Positions 52,900-63,140 are shown, numbered from the stretch's first letter. The stretch is DNA of 64,000 nt from an uncultured Flammeovirgaceae bacterium (GCA_937883755.1 CAKZYA010000025.1:62001-126000), one strand, 5' to 3'. The notes: generated from the sequence alone by a model not told the origin. Made by a program: numbers and translations.

Positions 52900-55872
52900 C
52901 TACTTCAGCGCGTCGTACAAAATCTCGGCGGGGTGTAAAGCGATACGTCTGGTTCCATCTTTAATTTGGTGACGACAACTAGTGCCAGGAGCCGCGATAA
53001 TCACGTCGTCAGGCTGTTCACGTACTGTGGGGAATAGCACCAACTCGCCAATTTGCATGGATACTTCGTACTTATCTTTTTCGTAACCGAAAGAACCTGC
53101 CATACCGCAGCAGCCCGAGGGGATCATATGCATCTGATAATTCTCCGGAAGAGTCAGCATCTTTTTGGTCGGAACCAATGATGACAGTGCCTTTTGGTGG
53201 CAGTGCCCGTGCAGTTTAATTAACCGCTTTTCAGAGGTAAAATCATCTTTGGTAATATTGCCCTGGTCAATTTCTCGGGCAATAAACTCATCAAAAGTAA
53301 AGGTAAAGGCAGCAATGCGTTGAGCGGTTTGCTGTTCTTGCCCTCGGGTAAGTGCTATATATTCATCGCGCAATGTTAGAATAGCCGAAGGCTCAATACC
53401 GATGATGGGAGTTTCTTCGCTCACCAAATCTTTTAGAGCCGCGATATTTCGTTGGGCAATACTTCGGGCTTGACGGATCAGCCCTTTAGAAAGATACGTT
53501 CTGCCACTTTCCTCGTGTTTAGGAATTTCTACTTCGTACCCGAGTTTCTCTAACAGTTGAATCGCCTTAATGCCAATTTCGGTATCGTTGTAGTTAGTAA
53601 ATTCATCGCAGAAAAAGTACACTTTGCCTTTAGCTGACTCGGAAACCGTCGTCGGTAATTGGGGTGAAGAAATAGATAATCCACTACTACTGACTATGGG
53701 CAATCTACCTTCGTACCATTTGTGGAGCGTAGTTTTGTACAGTAAAGGCATGGAACGTTTGGAGGCGAATCCACTCACTTGCTTAATCAATCCACCCACT
53801 AGTGGATTTTTAACTGCCCAATTATACAGCCAGGGAACATAAGCGGCCAGCGCGGTAAGCCGAGTGAAGTTGGCAACAATGTGGGTCTGGAGGGGAATGC
53901 CTTTCTTATCGTAGTAGTGCTGTAAGAATTCGGCCTTCATTTTACCCACATCTACATTAGAAGGGCACTCGGCTTTACAGCCTTTGCAGGATAGGCATAG
54001 ATCCATCACTTCCTTAATCTCCTCATGAGCAAAGCGGTTGGACTGGGTAGAATTCGTTAGGAAATGACGAAGAATGTTGGCTCGGGCTCGGGTAGTATCC
54101 TTCTCCCGTCGGGTAGCCATGTAGCTGGGGCACATGGTTCCACCACTGAGGTGAGTTTTACGACAATCGCCCGAACCATTGCACTGCTCAGTAGCTCGCA
54201 CAATGCCCATGTTATGGCTAAAATCCAATACTGTGTCAATCTCAGGAACGGGATGACCAGGCATATAGCGCAACTGTCGGTTCATGGGCGGAGCGTCCAC
54301 AATTTTACCGGGATTAAAGATCATATTCGGGTCCCAAGTTTTTTTGATCTCGCGGATAAGTTCGTAGTTCTTATCGCCGATCATTTGCTGAATGAACTCC
54401 GCTCGTAATCGCCCATCGCCGTGTTCACCGCTGAGTGAGCCTCGGTACTTTTTTACCAAATCAGCAATCTCCTGAGCAATCGTTCGGAACATAGTATTAC
54501 CTTCTTCCGACTTCAGGTTCAGAATAGGGCGCAAGTGTAGTTCACCGTCCCCAGCGTGGGCATAGTGAACGCAGGATAATCCGTATTTTTCTAGCGTCTG
54601 ATTGAACTCGGCGATGTACTCCGGCAAGTCTTCTACGGCAACGGCAGTATCCTCAATTACAGGTTGTGCCTTAAAGTCTCCTACCACGTTTCCTAGCAAG
54701 CCTAATCCAGCCTTACGAACGTTCCAGGCTGTTTTAGTATCCTCATTGTAAAGCACTGGGAAGTGGTATCCGTAGCCTTCGGCTTCCATTTCAGCGTACA
54801 TAGCCTCAATAGCGGCATCCACTTCCTCCCGGGTTTCGCGGGCAAACTCAATCATCAATACTGCCTTCGGATCTTCCTCAATAAAGTAGGCATTTTTACT
54901 ATACTCAGCATGGGCACGGGTACGCTCAATAATGTGATGATCCATCAGCTCTGAAGCCCCGGCACCGTGTTTCATGGCAACGATATTCGCCCGTAAACTT
55001 TCGTCGATGGTGTTGAAGTGGGGGCAAGCCAGTCCAATCTCTTTAGGCGGTAGCGGTAAGCAACCAAGCTTTATTTCGGTAACAAATGCCAGTGATCCCT
55101 CCGAGCCACAGAGCAACTTACAAAAGTTAAATGGCTCATCACCTCCGAAAACCTCACTATTTAGCAATACATCGACTGCGTAGCCGGTATTTCTTCGTCG
55201 TTTTATCTTAGGGCTAGGAAACTGATCATGAATCTCCTGTTGGATGGCTGGGTCAGACAGTCGGTCGCGTAGCGCTCGATAGATTTGCGTTTCCAGCGGG
55301 CTGGCTCCTTTTTCCCCCTCACATTTTCGCTCAAACTCTTCGGGAGTGAGCGGTTTAAATTCAGCAAAGCTACCATCGCTCAAGATCGCCCGGACTTCCA
55401 GTACGTGTTCGCGGGTAGTGCCGTAAATGGGAGAGTGTAACCCACAGGAGTTATTACCCAGCATTCCGCCAATCATGGCGCGGTTAGCCGTGGAGGTTTC
55501 CGGACCAAAGAACAATTCGTATTTTTCCAGGTATTTGTTCAGGTCATCACGGATAACCCCCGGTTGTACTCGTACCCAACGTTCGTGCAGGTCAACTTCT
55601 AGAATCTCAGTAAACTTCTGCGATATATCGACAACAATCCCGTTACCTACCACTTGTCCGGCTAAGGAAGTTCCGGCTGCCCGAGGAATGAGTGAAGTAC
55701 GGTAACGATTAGCAAAACGGATAAGGGTAGCAATATCGGCTTCGGTCTCAGGAACCGCTACTGCCAGGGGCATTTCTTGATAAGCCGAAGCATCGGTGGC
55801 GTACAGCGTGCGCATTGCATGGTCAGTAAATAACTCTCCTTGAAGTTGCTCAGCTAATTTTTCCAGATTCAT
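52900..55872 (-). CDS. FAD-linked oxidase with fused Fe-S and CCG domains (D-lactate/glycolate dehydrogenase-like)
   Basis: 990 residues. FAD-binding PCMH domain (about 20-270, with IPRAAGTSLAGQVVG and GGMLGNNSCGLHSPIYGTTREHVLEV), FAD-oxidase C-terminal domain with HAGDGELHLRPI and GSLSGEHGDGRLR (to about 540), then two ferredoxin-like sites: CNGSGDC...TMCP (about 564-582) and CLSCKGCKAECP (about 624-636). The CCG region of glycolate-oxidase GlpF/LutA type follows, with HGHCHQKAL and SGCCGMAGSFGYE (about 917-927). This is the YdiJ/Dld-like fusion that oxidises a 2-hydroxy acid and passes electrons to quinone. No signal, membrane-associated. Confidence 0.9.
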   Translation of the reverse strand: MNLEKLAEQLQGELFTDHAMRTLYATDASAYQEMPLAVAVPETEADIATLIRFANRYRTSLIPRAAGTSLAGQVVGNGIVVDISQKFTEILEVDLHERWVRVQPGVIRDDLNKYLEKYELFFGPETSTANRAMIGGMLGNNSCGLHSPIYGTTREHVLEVRAILSDGSFAEFKPLTPEEFERKCEGEKGASPLETQIYRALRDRLSDPAIQQEIHDQFPSPKIKRRRNTGYAVDVLLNSEVFGGDEPFNFCKLLCGSEGSLAFVTEIKLGCLPLPPKEIGLACPHFNTIDESLRANIVAMKHGAGASELMDHHIIERTRAHAEYSKNAYFIEEDPKAVLMIEFARETREEVDAAIEAMYAEMEAEGYGYHFPVLYNEDTKTAWNVRKAGLGLLGNVVGDFKAQPVIEDTAVAVEDLPEYIAEFNQTLEKYGLSCVHYAHAGDGELHLRPILNLKSEEGNTMFRTIAQEIADLVKKYRGSLSGEHGDGRLRAEFIQQMIGDKNYELIREIKKTWDPNMIFNPGKIVDAPPMNRQLRYMPGHPVPEIDTVLDFSHNMGIVRATEQCNGSGDCRKTHLSGGTMCPSYMATRREKDTTRARANILRHFLTNSTQSNRFAHEEIKEVMDLCLSCKGCKAECPSNVDVGKMKAEFLQHYYDKKGIPLQTHIVANFTRLTALAAYVPWLYNWAVKNPLVGGLIKQVSGFASKRSMPLLYKTTLHKWYEGRLPIVSSSGLSISSPQLPTTVSESAKGKVYFFCDEFTNYNDTEIGIKAIQLLEKLGYEVEIPKHEESGRTYLSKGLIRQARSIAQRNIAALKDLVSEETPIIGIEPSAILTLRDEYIALTRGQEQQTAQRIAAFTFTFDEFIAREIDQGNITKDDFTSEKRLIKLHGHCHQKALSSLVPTKKMLTLPENYQMHMIPSGCCGMAGSFGYEKDKYEVSMQIGELVLFPTVREQPDDVIIAAPGTSCRHQIKDGTRRIALHPAEILYDALK

Positions 55873-55925
55873 AATGGCGCGAATACAATTCCGTAAATGT
55901 ACTACAATCTAATGAGTGTATAAGT

Positions 55926-56040
55926 TTGAAACGGAAAAGGGAGAATGGAATACGGAGACCGAAAAATCATACGATAGCCCTTTCTTCAGTTCTATCCGGT
56001 CTCCGGCCTCCCGTTTCCGGATTCCGTCTACCGTTTTCCC
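55926..56040. repeat. Imperfect inverted repeat rich in GGAGACCG units
   Basis: Left part contains CGGAGACCG at 55951-55960, right part CGGTCTCCGG near 56000, and several partial copies of the units GGGAG, CGGAAACGGG and CGGAATCCGG. The region overlaps the end of the YdcZ-type gene only slightly. Confidence 0.45.
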
Positions 56041-56483
56041 CATTGAATAAGGAACGTGCCAGCCATGAGAAACAGTACCCCAATTATTTTTTTGATGTTG
56101 ACGGGTTGGGCTTGGAATCCGAGCCAACCGTAGTGGTCAACTACCACCGAAAAGGTGAGTTGACTGGCAATGATGAGACCAAAAAGTTGAGTGGGGCCAA
56201 TTTTGGGAGCAATCAGAATAACCGAGGTGATAAAGAAGGCACCCATTAAGCCACCGAGCCACATCCACCAGCGGGTTTGGGCGATGTTTTGGGCAGTCAG
56301 CACTGAGAAGTCAGAGCGCATAACGATGTTGATAATCAACAGACACAGCGTGCCAAACACGAAAGAAATTAATCCGGCAATGAAAGGGTTTTGTAAGATA
56401 TGACTCAGTTGGGTATTAGCCCCTGACTGGATGACAACTCCCATTCCAATTAACAACGGAATGAGTAAAAGTAAATACTGCAT
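56028..56483 (-). CDS. YdcZ/DMT-type small transporter (DUF606)
   Basis: 151 residues, five hydrophobic segments (about 3-22, 34-54, 70-92, 96-112 and 128-146). MGVVIQSGANTQLSHILQNPFIAGLISFVFGTLCLLI and the middle GGLMGAFFITSVILIAPKIGPTQLFGLIIASQL match the YdcZ group of the drug/metabolite transporter superfamily, which function as half-size proteins that dimerise. Substrate unknown. Confidence 0.87.
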   Translation of the reverse strand: MQYLLLLIPLLIGMGVVIQSGANTQLSHILQNPFIAGLISFVFGTLCLLIINIVMRSDFSVLTAQNIAQTRWWMWLGGLMGAFFITSVILIAPKIGPTQLFGLIIASQLTFSVVVDHYGWLGFQAQPVNIKKIIGVLFLMAGTFLIQWGKR

Positions 56484-56606
56484 GAACTGGCGATTGAAGC
56501 AAAAAGGTAAAGATAGCAGAATCGCCCAGAAAAAACTTATCGGGTTGCCTTACCGGGTCTCTCTCAGTCAAGCTGAGAGCAGGCTGCCGAACCGGGGGGT
56601 AACGCT

Positions 56607-57377
56607 CTACCGCGTAGCGACTGTCTCAATGATGGCCTGAAAGGCGTACATCCGATCAGCTGGATACCAGCGGATAGCCTGCCGCAAATACTGACGAGCC
56701 GGAGTAAACTGCTGCTGATTATAATGAAAAACCGCCGCATTGAAATACGATAAACCCAGTAACTCATCCATACCTACTTTGGCCTGAATGGGTCGGGAGT
56801 ACACCGTTGGATCAGCCTCTTCAGCTTGATATTGAGCTAAACGCTCGGCAATGGCCGATTCTGTTGAGATAAAACCAGCTAAGGGGTCGGTACTTTCAAT
56901 AATTGCTATGCCACCATCCAGCGGGATTTCCAGATACATATGGTAGGTCATTTCCTGCACCGAAAAATTGATATGAAGGGCGTCGAGCAACAAAGCGTAG
57001 AGTGCCGTACCCGATACACAGTCGTACTTCCCATTTTCTAGTACGTCATTTAAAGTAGCGTACTGCTGATAATCCTTCAGGTAATTGCGGTGAACGTAAT
57101 AAAAAAAGTGCTTGAGAAACTGCTCAGTCGATTTTGATCTTTTCAATGTTCGGTTTAAACGCTGGATAGTACGATTGAGATTATCGTATTGCTTTTGGGT
57201 TTCGACCGCAGTAATATTTGATTGGATGGTTGCAAACTTATCGAATAGTTCAGGAGACACTTCAATTTTAGCGAAATCTGTATCCAGCAAAACGGGATGA
57301 TCGGGCACAGACAAAGGCTGAGCCAAAACTGTTGTAGAAAAAAATAGGGCAAAAGCCCAAGTATATAATCGCATCAT
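56607..57377 (-). CDS. Secreted transglutaminase-like protein with TPR-like tail
   Basis: 256 residues with a signal peptide through VLAQ (20). The transglutaminase-like core has Cys120 (NGKYDCVSGTALYALLLDALHINFSV), His146 (EMTYHMYLEIPL) and Asp164 (ESTDPLAGF), so the triad is complete. The C-terminal 60 residues (LGLSYFNAAVFHYNQQQFTPARQYLRQAIRWYPADRM) are a TPR-like helix pair. Probably periplasmic. Reaction unknown; it may be a peptidase or structural. No relation in sequence to the alpha-E operon protein beyond the fold. Confidence 0.8.
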   Translation of the reverse strand: MMRLYTWAFALFFSTTVLAQPLSVPDHPVLLDTDFAKIEVSPELFDKFATIQSNITAVETQKQYDNLNRTIQRLNRTLKRSKSTEQFLKHFFYYVHRNYLKDYQQYATLNDVLENGKYDCVSGTALYALLLDALHINFSVQEMTYHMYLEIPLDGGIAIIESTDPLAGFISTESAIAERLAQYQAEEADPTVYSRPIQAKVGMDELLGLSYFNAAVFHYNQQQFTPARQYLRQAIRWYPADRMYAFQAIIETVATR

Positions 57378-57584
57378 AGCAAACCCTTCTTTCTAATGTT
57401 AAATAAAGTTAACATAAACTTAACAATTAATTAACATACATTTTCTTTTTTTATTGGTGATTTTTTACGTGTAAATATTACCTATTTTTCAGAAGCTTAT
57501 TTCACCCTCTTAGAAAAACAGTGCGTAAACAGGAGCGTAGAGCTAGAATATAGTTGATAGCAGCTACTAAAATTTGCAATTTTT

Positions 57585-59021
57585 ATGGATTCATTACATG
57601 CGATTAGCTTTCCTGTTGACCTTATTCCCCGGTGGTTTGGGAAGCAAAAGCAACATAGCTCAACATTGCGAGAGCAATCGGCAGAACAGCGTATTCGGAA
57701 GCTTAGACGAATGAGACAGTGGATCAAGCGTCACCGTTCCTCTATTCAGGATGCGATCTATCAGGATTTTCAGAAGCCCCGGCTTGAAACGAATGGCTCA
57801 GAAATTTTGGTGATTCTACAGGAAATTAATCACACTATTAAGCACTTAAAGGAGTGGACTCAACCTACCAAGGTAGAAACTCCTCTAATACTATCGGGTA
57901 CCTCTTCTTGGGTACAGTACGAACCCAAAGGAGTGTGCTTGATCATTTCTCCCTGGAATTACCCGTTTCAGTTACTGGTATCTCCCTGGATTTCAGCCAT
58001 AGCCGCCGGTAATTGCTGTATCCTTAAGCCATCGGAGATGTCGCCGTATACTTCCGAATTAATTTTTGAGATGGCGGCTGCCCTGTTTCATCCGGAAGAG
58101 GCTTTGGTGGTGCAGGGAGATAAGGAGGTTGCTGAGGCTTTATTGCAATATCCATTTGATCATATATTCTTTACCGGAAGCACCGCCGTAGGCAAGGTTA
58201 TTATGAAAGCGGCGGCTGAACACCTAACATCGGTCACGTTAGAATTAGGGGGGAAATCGCCAACACTTGTCGATAAAAGCGCGAATATTGAAGTAGCTGC
58301 CCGCAAAATTGCATGGGGAAAATTCATGAATGCCGGGCAAACCTGCATCGCGCCTGATTATCTGCTAGTGCAGGAATCAGTATATAATAGGTTAGTAGGA
58401 AACCTAAAAAATGCAATACAGAAATTTTATCAGACAGATGGAAGACCAGTAGCAGAGTCACCGGACTACGCCCGCATTATTAACCAAAAGCATTTCGAGC
58501 GACTACGAGACGCACTGGAAGAAGCAGTAACCGAAGGAGCTAAGGTAGTGATTGGTGGGCAGCATCAAGAAGATAGTTTATTTCTAGCTCCCACAGTTTT
58601 GACGAGTGTTCCCGAAGATTGTACACTGATGCAAGAAGAGATCTTCGGACCTATTTTACCGATAAAGAAATACTCAACACTAGAAGAGGCTGTAGATTTT
58701 ATCAATAGCCGTCCCAAACCATTGGCGCAATACATCTTTTCTGAGAAGAAACGGGCGATAGAATATGTTATACAGCATACCTCCGCCGGGGGAATGAGCG
58801 TTAACGATGTGGTTTTACATATTGTGCAACCCAATTTACCCTTTGGCGGTGTAAACCACAGTGGTATAGGCAAATCGCACGGGCACTACGGTTTCCTAGA
58901 ATTCAGCAACCAGAAGGCGGTGCTGGAGCAAAATTGGGGCAATACAATAATGAATCTTTATTATCCACCGTACACTGAACAAGTAAAAGGTATTATGGAT
59001 AAGTTGCTACGGTGGTTTTAA
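57585..59021 (+). CDS. Aldehyde dehydrogenase family protein
   Basis: 478 residues, full length for the class 3-like (AldH/YwdH) group. Asn125 (SPWNYPF), Lys148 (LKPSE), Glu220 (LELGGKSP) and nucleophile Cys254 (NAGQTCIAPDY) are all present. The PFDHIFFTGSTAVGK loop and C-terminal PFGGVNHSGIGKSHGHYGFLEFSNQK are characteristic of fatty- and aromatic-aldehyde enzymes. The C-terminal 20 residues (MNLYYPPYTEQVKGIMDKLLRWF) fit the membrane-associating tail of this subgroup. Convergent with the next gene, overlapping by 4 bases. Confidence 0.92.
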   Translation: MDSLHAISFPVDLIPRWFGKQKQHSSTLREQSAEQRIRKLRRMRQWIKRHRSSIQDAIYQDFQKPRLETNGSEILVILQEINHTIKHLKEWTQPTKVETPLILSGTSSWVQYEPKGVCLIISPWNYPFQLLVSPWISAIAAGNCCILKPSEMSPYTSELIFEMAAALFHPEEALVVQGDKEVAEALLQYPFDHIFFTGSTAVGKVIMKAAAEHLTSVTLELGGKSPTLVDKSANIEVAARKIAWGKFMNAGQTCIAPDYLLVQESVYNRLVGNLKNAIQKFYQTDGRPVAESPDYARIINQKHFERLRDALEEAVTEGAKVVIGGQHQEDSLFLAPTVLTSVPEDCTLMQEEIFGPILPIKKYSTLEEAVDFINSRPKPLAQYIFSEKKRAIEYVIQHTSAGGMSVNDVVLHIVQPNLPFGGVNHSGIGKSHGHYGFLEFSNQKAVLEQNWGNTIMNLYYPPYTEQVKGIMDKLLRWF

Positions 59022-59605
59022 AGGGTATAACTTACCCCTACATTGGCTGCTATCTGAGTTAAGATCGGCCCGGCTCCTAGCTGAAGATCAGCATCAAACA
59101 AACGGTCACGGTCAGAAAAAATCGGCATCAGAAAAAGAGCCTGAATTTTGTAACTGATTCGGGAGCGGATGTGCCCCCGCAGCCCCATCACCGTATTCAC
59201 AACGGGTTGTGCTTCGGTAGAGATCGATGGTTCTACCGGATCATAAAGTATAGCACCCACTAGCCAACCACCATACAGGCATATCTGAGGATTATTCTGA
59301 TCAGGTTCTTCGTAAACCATACCCGCCGAAATATTATGAATGCGGAATGAAGGCACAATCGTTCTTGGGAACGCATCTGTACCAGGAGATTGGAATAGAT
59401 ACATTGACATAGCCCGCCAGTGTGGAGTAACTGAACGTGATACTGAAGTACCCACATGAATGTTATTGTAAATGACGAGCGCTTCCCGCTCGGTACCGGA
59501 TGTCCAGCCAGTGAAGATTTCGGCTTGCCAAGATTGAGGGTAACCAGCATTGAAGGCTAAAGTGTAAAAAAGAACTACACTAAAGCGCAGGAAGGGAAAG
59601 CACAT
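59018..59605 (-). CDS. Putative envelope protein, possibly a small beta-barrel
   Basis: 195 residues from ATG 59605; the upstream frame is not signal-like. A signal peptide is visible to about residue 22 (VVLFYTLAFNAGYPQS). The rest has alternating strands (AEIFTGWTSGTEREALVIYNNIHVGTSVSRSV, AGMVYEE, QICLYGGWLVGAILY) and ends NVGVSYTL. No family recognised. The 3' end overlaps that of the aldehyde dehydrogenase gene by 4 bases. Confidence 0.65.
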   Translation of the reverse strand: MCFPFLRFSVVLFYTLAFNAGYPQSWQAEIFTGWTSGTEREALVIYNNIHVGTSVSRSVTPHWRAMSMYLFQSPGTDAFPRTIVPSFRIHNISAGMVYEEPDQNNPQICLYGGWLVGAILYDPVEPSISTEAQPVVNTVMGLRGHIRSRISYKIQALFLMPIFSDRDRLFDADLQLGAGPILTQIAANVGVSYTL

Positions 59606-59822
59606 AATTATGAGTTTCCCTGAAAACGCCTGCCTCAGTAGACGTAGTATATTGTCAGAAAAATATACTAACCAATGCCTTTTCTCTCTATAAACTGAAG
59701 CGATGAGAAAGTACATAAACAAGTTATGGTGTTAGTTTTAATCTAGCTCTCAAATTAGTAAGCTTGATAGGGTGAGGTCAGCATCAAAATCCGTATCTTT
59801 TCCATCAAATCTTCACTTACCT

Positions 59823-62246
59823 ATGCTACGCAACTATTTTACGGTGGCTTTTCGTCATCTTGCCCAGAAAAAAATCTTTTCATTGATCAGTATATTAGGA
59901 CTTGCCATTGGCATTGCGGCTAGTTTGCTAATTATTCATTATGTGCGCTACGAACTGAGCTACGATGATTTTCATCAGCAGTCAGATCGTATCTATCGGG
60001 TACAGTATAATAATTATCAGAACGGAAGACTTACTTTTGAGTGTGCGGCAGCGGTACCAGCGGTAGGCCCAGCGATGAAGGATAATTTTCCGGAGATTAT
60101 TGAGTTTGCCCGGTTTTTCCCAATTGGCGGAATTATTACCTACGTGAATGAGCGAGGCGAGCCAATAAGCTTTCGGGAGAAAAAAATGCAAATTGCTTCG
60201 TTATCGGCACTCACTATGTTTTCTTTTCCGCTATTAGCCGGAAACCCTGAGAATGCACTAGAGGGAGTAAACAAGGTGGTGATCTCTCAATCAGCAGCCA
60301 AGCGCTATTTTCGGGATGAAGACCCAATGGGAAAGACGCTGCGCTGGCAGGATGGTGATGAACTGTTGGTAACGGGAGTGATAGAAGACGTACCCGATAA
60401 CTCTCACATCCAGTTCGATTTTTTAATTTCTTATCAAACCTTAAACGATAATACTGAGAATGCTTCGGAAACCAGTTGGGGCTGGTACGACTTCAACACC
60501 TACGTGCTGCTGGACGGTCAAACCGAAGCCGATGTGTTTCAAGCTAAGTGGGACAAATGGCTAGCTAGTGAGCGACAAGAAGAGTGGAGTCAGTACGACT
60601 ACCGCCAAGAATTTTTACTCCAGCCACTTACTGATATTCATCTATATTCTAATCTATTGCAAGAATCAGAACCAGAAGAGCAAGGCAACGGAGACGCAGT
60701 GTTTTTCTTACTAATCATCGCTTTCTTTATTCTAGTCATCGCCTGGATCAACTATATTAACTTATCTACAGCTCGGGCTACCGAACGGGCTAACGAGGTA
60801 GGAGTGCGTAAAGCAGTCGGGGCACAGCGGCAGCAGCTTGTTCGCCAGTTTTTGCTCGAGGCATTTTTAATTAACCTGATAGCTATTCTAATAGCCATAA
60901 TTTTAGTAGTGGTGGGAGCGCAATATCTGGAAGTGCTTACGGGGCGTCCTATCGCAACGATGCCTTGGGCGACAGCTTGGTTTTGGGTAACCTTGGGTGT
61001 TCTGCTCCTGATAAGTATTCTCTTATCTGGTCTGTACCCAGCTTTTATGCTTTCTTCGTTTAGGCCAATAACCGTGCTTCGGGGTAAGATGCATACATCC
61101 CGGCAGGGAATGACGCTTCGTAAAGGATTAGTAATCTTTCAATTTGGTGCTTCAGTGGCACTAATTGCCGGGACATTAATCGTCTTTCAGCAAATTGACT
61201 TTATGCTAAAGCAAGACTTGGGAGTAAACATTGATCAAACATTGGTACTTGAAGGACCAGGCATTAGGGACTCACTGTATTCGGATAATCTGAATACTTT
61301 CAAAGAAGAATTACTAAGGGAATCAGATATTAAATCTATTGCGGTGGGCAGTAATGTGCCCGGTGAGGAAATATTCTGGACAAATGGCATCCGTCGGTTA
61401 TCAGGAGGGCCAGAGAGTTTTACCACACTTTATAATGTCGGTATCGATTATGATTATGTGCCGACGTTTGAATTGGCTTTAGTAGCGGGTCGGAACTTCT
61501 CACGGGAATTTGGTACTGATCCGCAAGGGGCATTAATTAATGAAGCAACCGCTAAGATACTGGAGTTTGATGAGCCAGAAGAAGCTATCAACGAACTAGT
61601 AAATCTGGGAGGTGACACACTAAAGATTTTAGGAGTATTGGCTAATTATCACCAGATGTCATTGAAGAATGAACCCGCACCCATGGCTTTCCGTCTGTCG
61701 CCCAATGCCTCTTCTTTCTTTGCTATTAAATTGCAATCCGATCAAATCTCCGAGACCATTGGTATAGTACAAGAAACCTGGCAGCAAATGTTTCCGGGTA
61801 ACCCGATGGAGTACTTCTTCCTAGATGATTTCTTTAATCGGCAGTATCAGCAAGATCAGCGATTCGGGCAAATTTTCAGTATCTTTTCCATACTAGCCAT
61901 TTTCATTGCTTGTTTAGGGTTGTTCGGACTAGCTTCTTTCTCTACTGTGCAACGAACCAAAGAGATTGGTGTGCGTAAGGTGCTCGGGGCATCAGTATCA
62001 GGAATAGTATCTTTGTTATCTATTGACTTCCTGAAACCAGTATTGTTAGCGGGTATTTTAGCAATTCCGATAGCTTACTTCTTGATGCGATACTGGCTCC
62101 AAAGTTATCCATTTCGGATCGATATGGTTTGGTGGCTTTTTCTAATTCCTTTAGTATTGGTGCTAGGTATTGCCCTGCTTACGGTTAGCTACCAGACGCT
62201 TCGAGCTGCTACACAAAATCCGGTAGAGTCTCTACGGTACGAATAG
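59823..62246 (+). CDS. FtsX/MacB-type ABC transporter permease, paralogue
   Basis: 807 residues from ATG 59823 (GTG 59772 is in frame but adds 17 non-signal residues). Helix about 19-39, first periplasmic domain, helices with RATERANEVGVRKAVGA, second MacB_PCD and repeated QRTKEIGVRKVLGAS with terminal helices. The N terminus MLRNYFTVAFRHLAQKKIFSLISILGLAIGIA and every domain parallel the gene at 15109-17538. No ATPase gene is adjacent. Such Bacteroidota permeases are often present in many copies, presumably specialised for different substrates. Confidence 0.9.
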   Translation: MLRNYFTVAFRHLAQKKIFSLISILGLAIGIAASLLIIHYVRYELSYDDFHQQSDRIYRVQYNNYQNGRLTFECAAAVPAVGPAMKDNFPEIIEFARFFPIGGIITYVNERGEPISFREKKMQIASLSALTMFSFPLLAGNPENALEGVNKVVISQSAAKRYFRDEDPMGKTLRWQDGDELLVTGVIEDVPDNSHIQFDFLISYQTLNDNTENASETSWGWYDFNTYVLLDGQTEADVFQAKWDKWLASERQEEWSQYDYRQEFLLQPLTDIHLYSNLLQESEPEEQGNGDAVFFLLIIAFFILVIAWINYINLSTARATERANEVGVRKAVGAQRQQLVRQFLLEAFLINLIAILIAIILVVVGAQYLEVLTGRPIATMPWATAWFWVTLGVLLLISILLSGLYPAFMLSSFRPITVLRGKMHTSRQGMTLRKGLVIFQFGASVALIAGTLIVFQQIDFMLKQDLGVNIDQTLVLEGPGIRDSLYSDNLNTFKEELLRESDIKSIAVGSNVPGEEIFWTNGIRRLSGGPESFTTLYNVGIDYDYVPTFELALVAGRNFSREFGTDPQGALINEATAKILEFDEPEEAINELVNLGGDTLKILGVLANYHQMSLKNEPAPMAFRLSPNASSFFAIKLQSDQISETIGIVQETWQQMFPGNPMEYFFLDDFFNRQYQQDQRFGQIFSIFSILAIFIACLGLFGLASFSTVQRTKEIGVRKVLGASVSGIVSLLSIDFLKPVLLAGILAIPIAYFLMRYWLQSYPFRIDMVWWLFLIPLVLVLGIALLTVSYQTLRAATQNPVESLRYE

Positions 62247-62259
62247 ATAAGCCAGAATT

Positions 62260-62928
62260 TTAGGCTAACCCTTCTTCTTTTTTATCCCAATCATGAAAGT
62301 ACGGGCCTTTTCGGGCGGGAGATATACCAGTTAGAAAATTGGGAAGTGGGGCGCACATAGGGCCACTGCTCATACCGCAGGCAATGCTAGGGTAAACGTA
62401 GGTGCCAAAAAAACGGCTTCTTTTTTTTCCTACGGTACGTTGGGCATCCCAAACTTCTAAAGCAGCCTCCTTAGGAACGGGCTGGCACATAGAAATATAA
62501 TCTCGACCGGGGCGTACTGTCCGGTAAAAACCGATGATGCTCGAAACCAGATTTTCAGCAGTAAACCCACTGTCGGCACTCCACCCGTAAGGAAACTCCG
62601 GTTGCACAGTCTGAAAACCATAGGTCACTTCCATAAAAATTGCCAGAGCTACCGATTCCCGTTCGCCTGACGAGAGACCCGAACGCACGTAATAGCTGCG
62701 AGCGACACCTTTAGAATGACGATTGGGAGGCTGACCGTACTGCACCTTATAGCCTGGGTGCTTTAGGCTGTGGGTTCCAGCTTCACCTACCATTTTCGAC
62801 CACAGGCTTCGGGTTTTAGCTGGGCGAGCCTGGGAGAGATCTACCCATCCACCTAGGCAGGTATAGACAAGACCGTAGTCTTTATATACACTACTAGGAC
62901 CATCTACAATGTCGGTTCGTTTCAGCAT
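62260..62928 (-). CDS. Protein of unknown family
   Basis: 222 residues, no signal peptide or membrane helix. Blocks such as YGLVYTCLGGWVDLSQARP, YYVRSGLSSGERESVALAIFMEVTYGFQTVQPEFPYGWSADSGFTAENLVSSIIGFYRTV and YVYPSIACGMSSGPMCAPLPNFL look conserved and enzyme-like. Five Cys are scattered and not paired in an obvious metal site. It faces the permease gene convergently with 13 bases between. It could belong to a DUF family that I cannot name with confidence. Confidence 0.7.
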   Translation of the reverse strand: MLKRTDIVDGPSSVYKDYGLVYTCLGGWVDLSQARPAKTRSLWSKMVGEAGTHSLKHPGYKVQYGQPPNRHSKGVARSYYVRSGLSSGERESVALAIFMEVTYGFQTVQPEFPYGWSADSGFTAENLVSSIIGFYRTVRPGRDYISMCQPVPKEAALEVWDAQRTVGKKRSRFFGTYVYPSIACGMSSGPMCAPLPNFLTGISPARKGPYFHDWDKKEEGLA

Positions 62929-63071
62929 AGGGTAAGGTAGTTAGTATGATAAAGATACAAAAGAAAAGAATTGGGTTGTAAAGCGTTCATCATTGTACGC
63001 AAAGTGTTCGTTATCGGACAAGCAATGTTAGCAAAAAGTTTGTTTTTGGCGATTTTGAGCCATTTCTTGGT

Positions 63072-63088
63072 TTGGCACAGCCCTTGAC
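63072..63088 (+). promoter_or_regulatory. Sigma-54-like promoter
   Basis: TTGGCACAGCCCTTGAC. The -24 part TTGGCAC is perfect and the spacing from GG to the -12 dinucleotide is correct at 10 bases; the -12 part reads TTGA where TTGC is normal. Transcription would start near 63099, about 42 bases before the ATG of the small gene at 63141. Confidence 0.5.
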
Positions 63089-63140
63089 TAAGTATTAGTG
63101 TAATTCATTAAAACAACAGTAACCCAAAAATTTAAAAATC

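Noticed and set aside
54064-54408. 114-codon plus-strand frame inside the FAD/Fe-S oxidase
   Set aside because: Antisense shadow of the region with conserved Cys clusters; no independent evidence.
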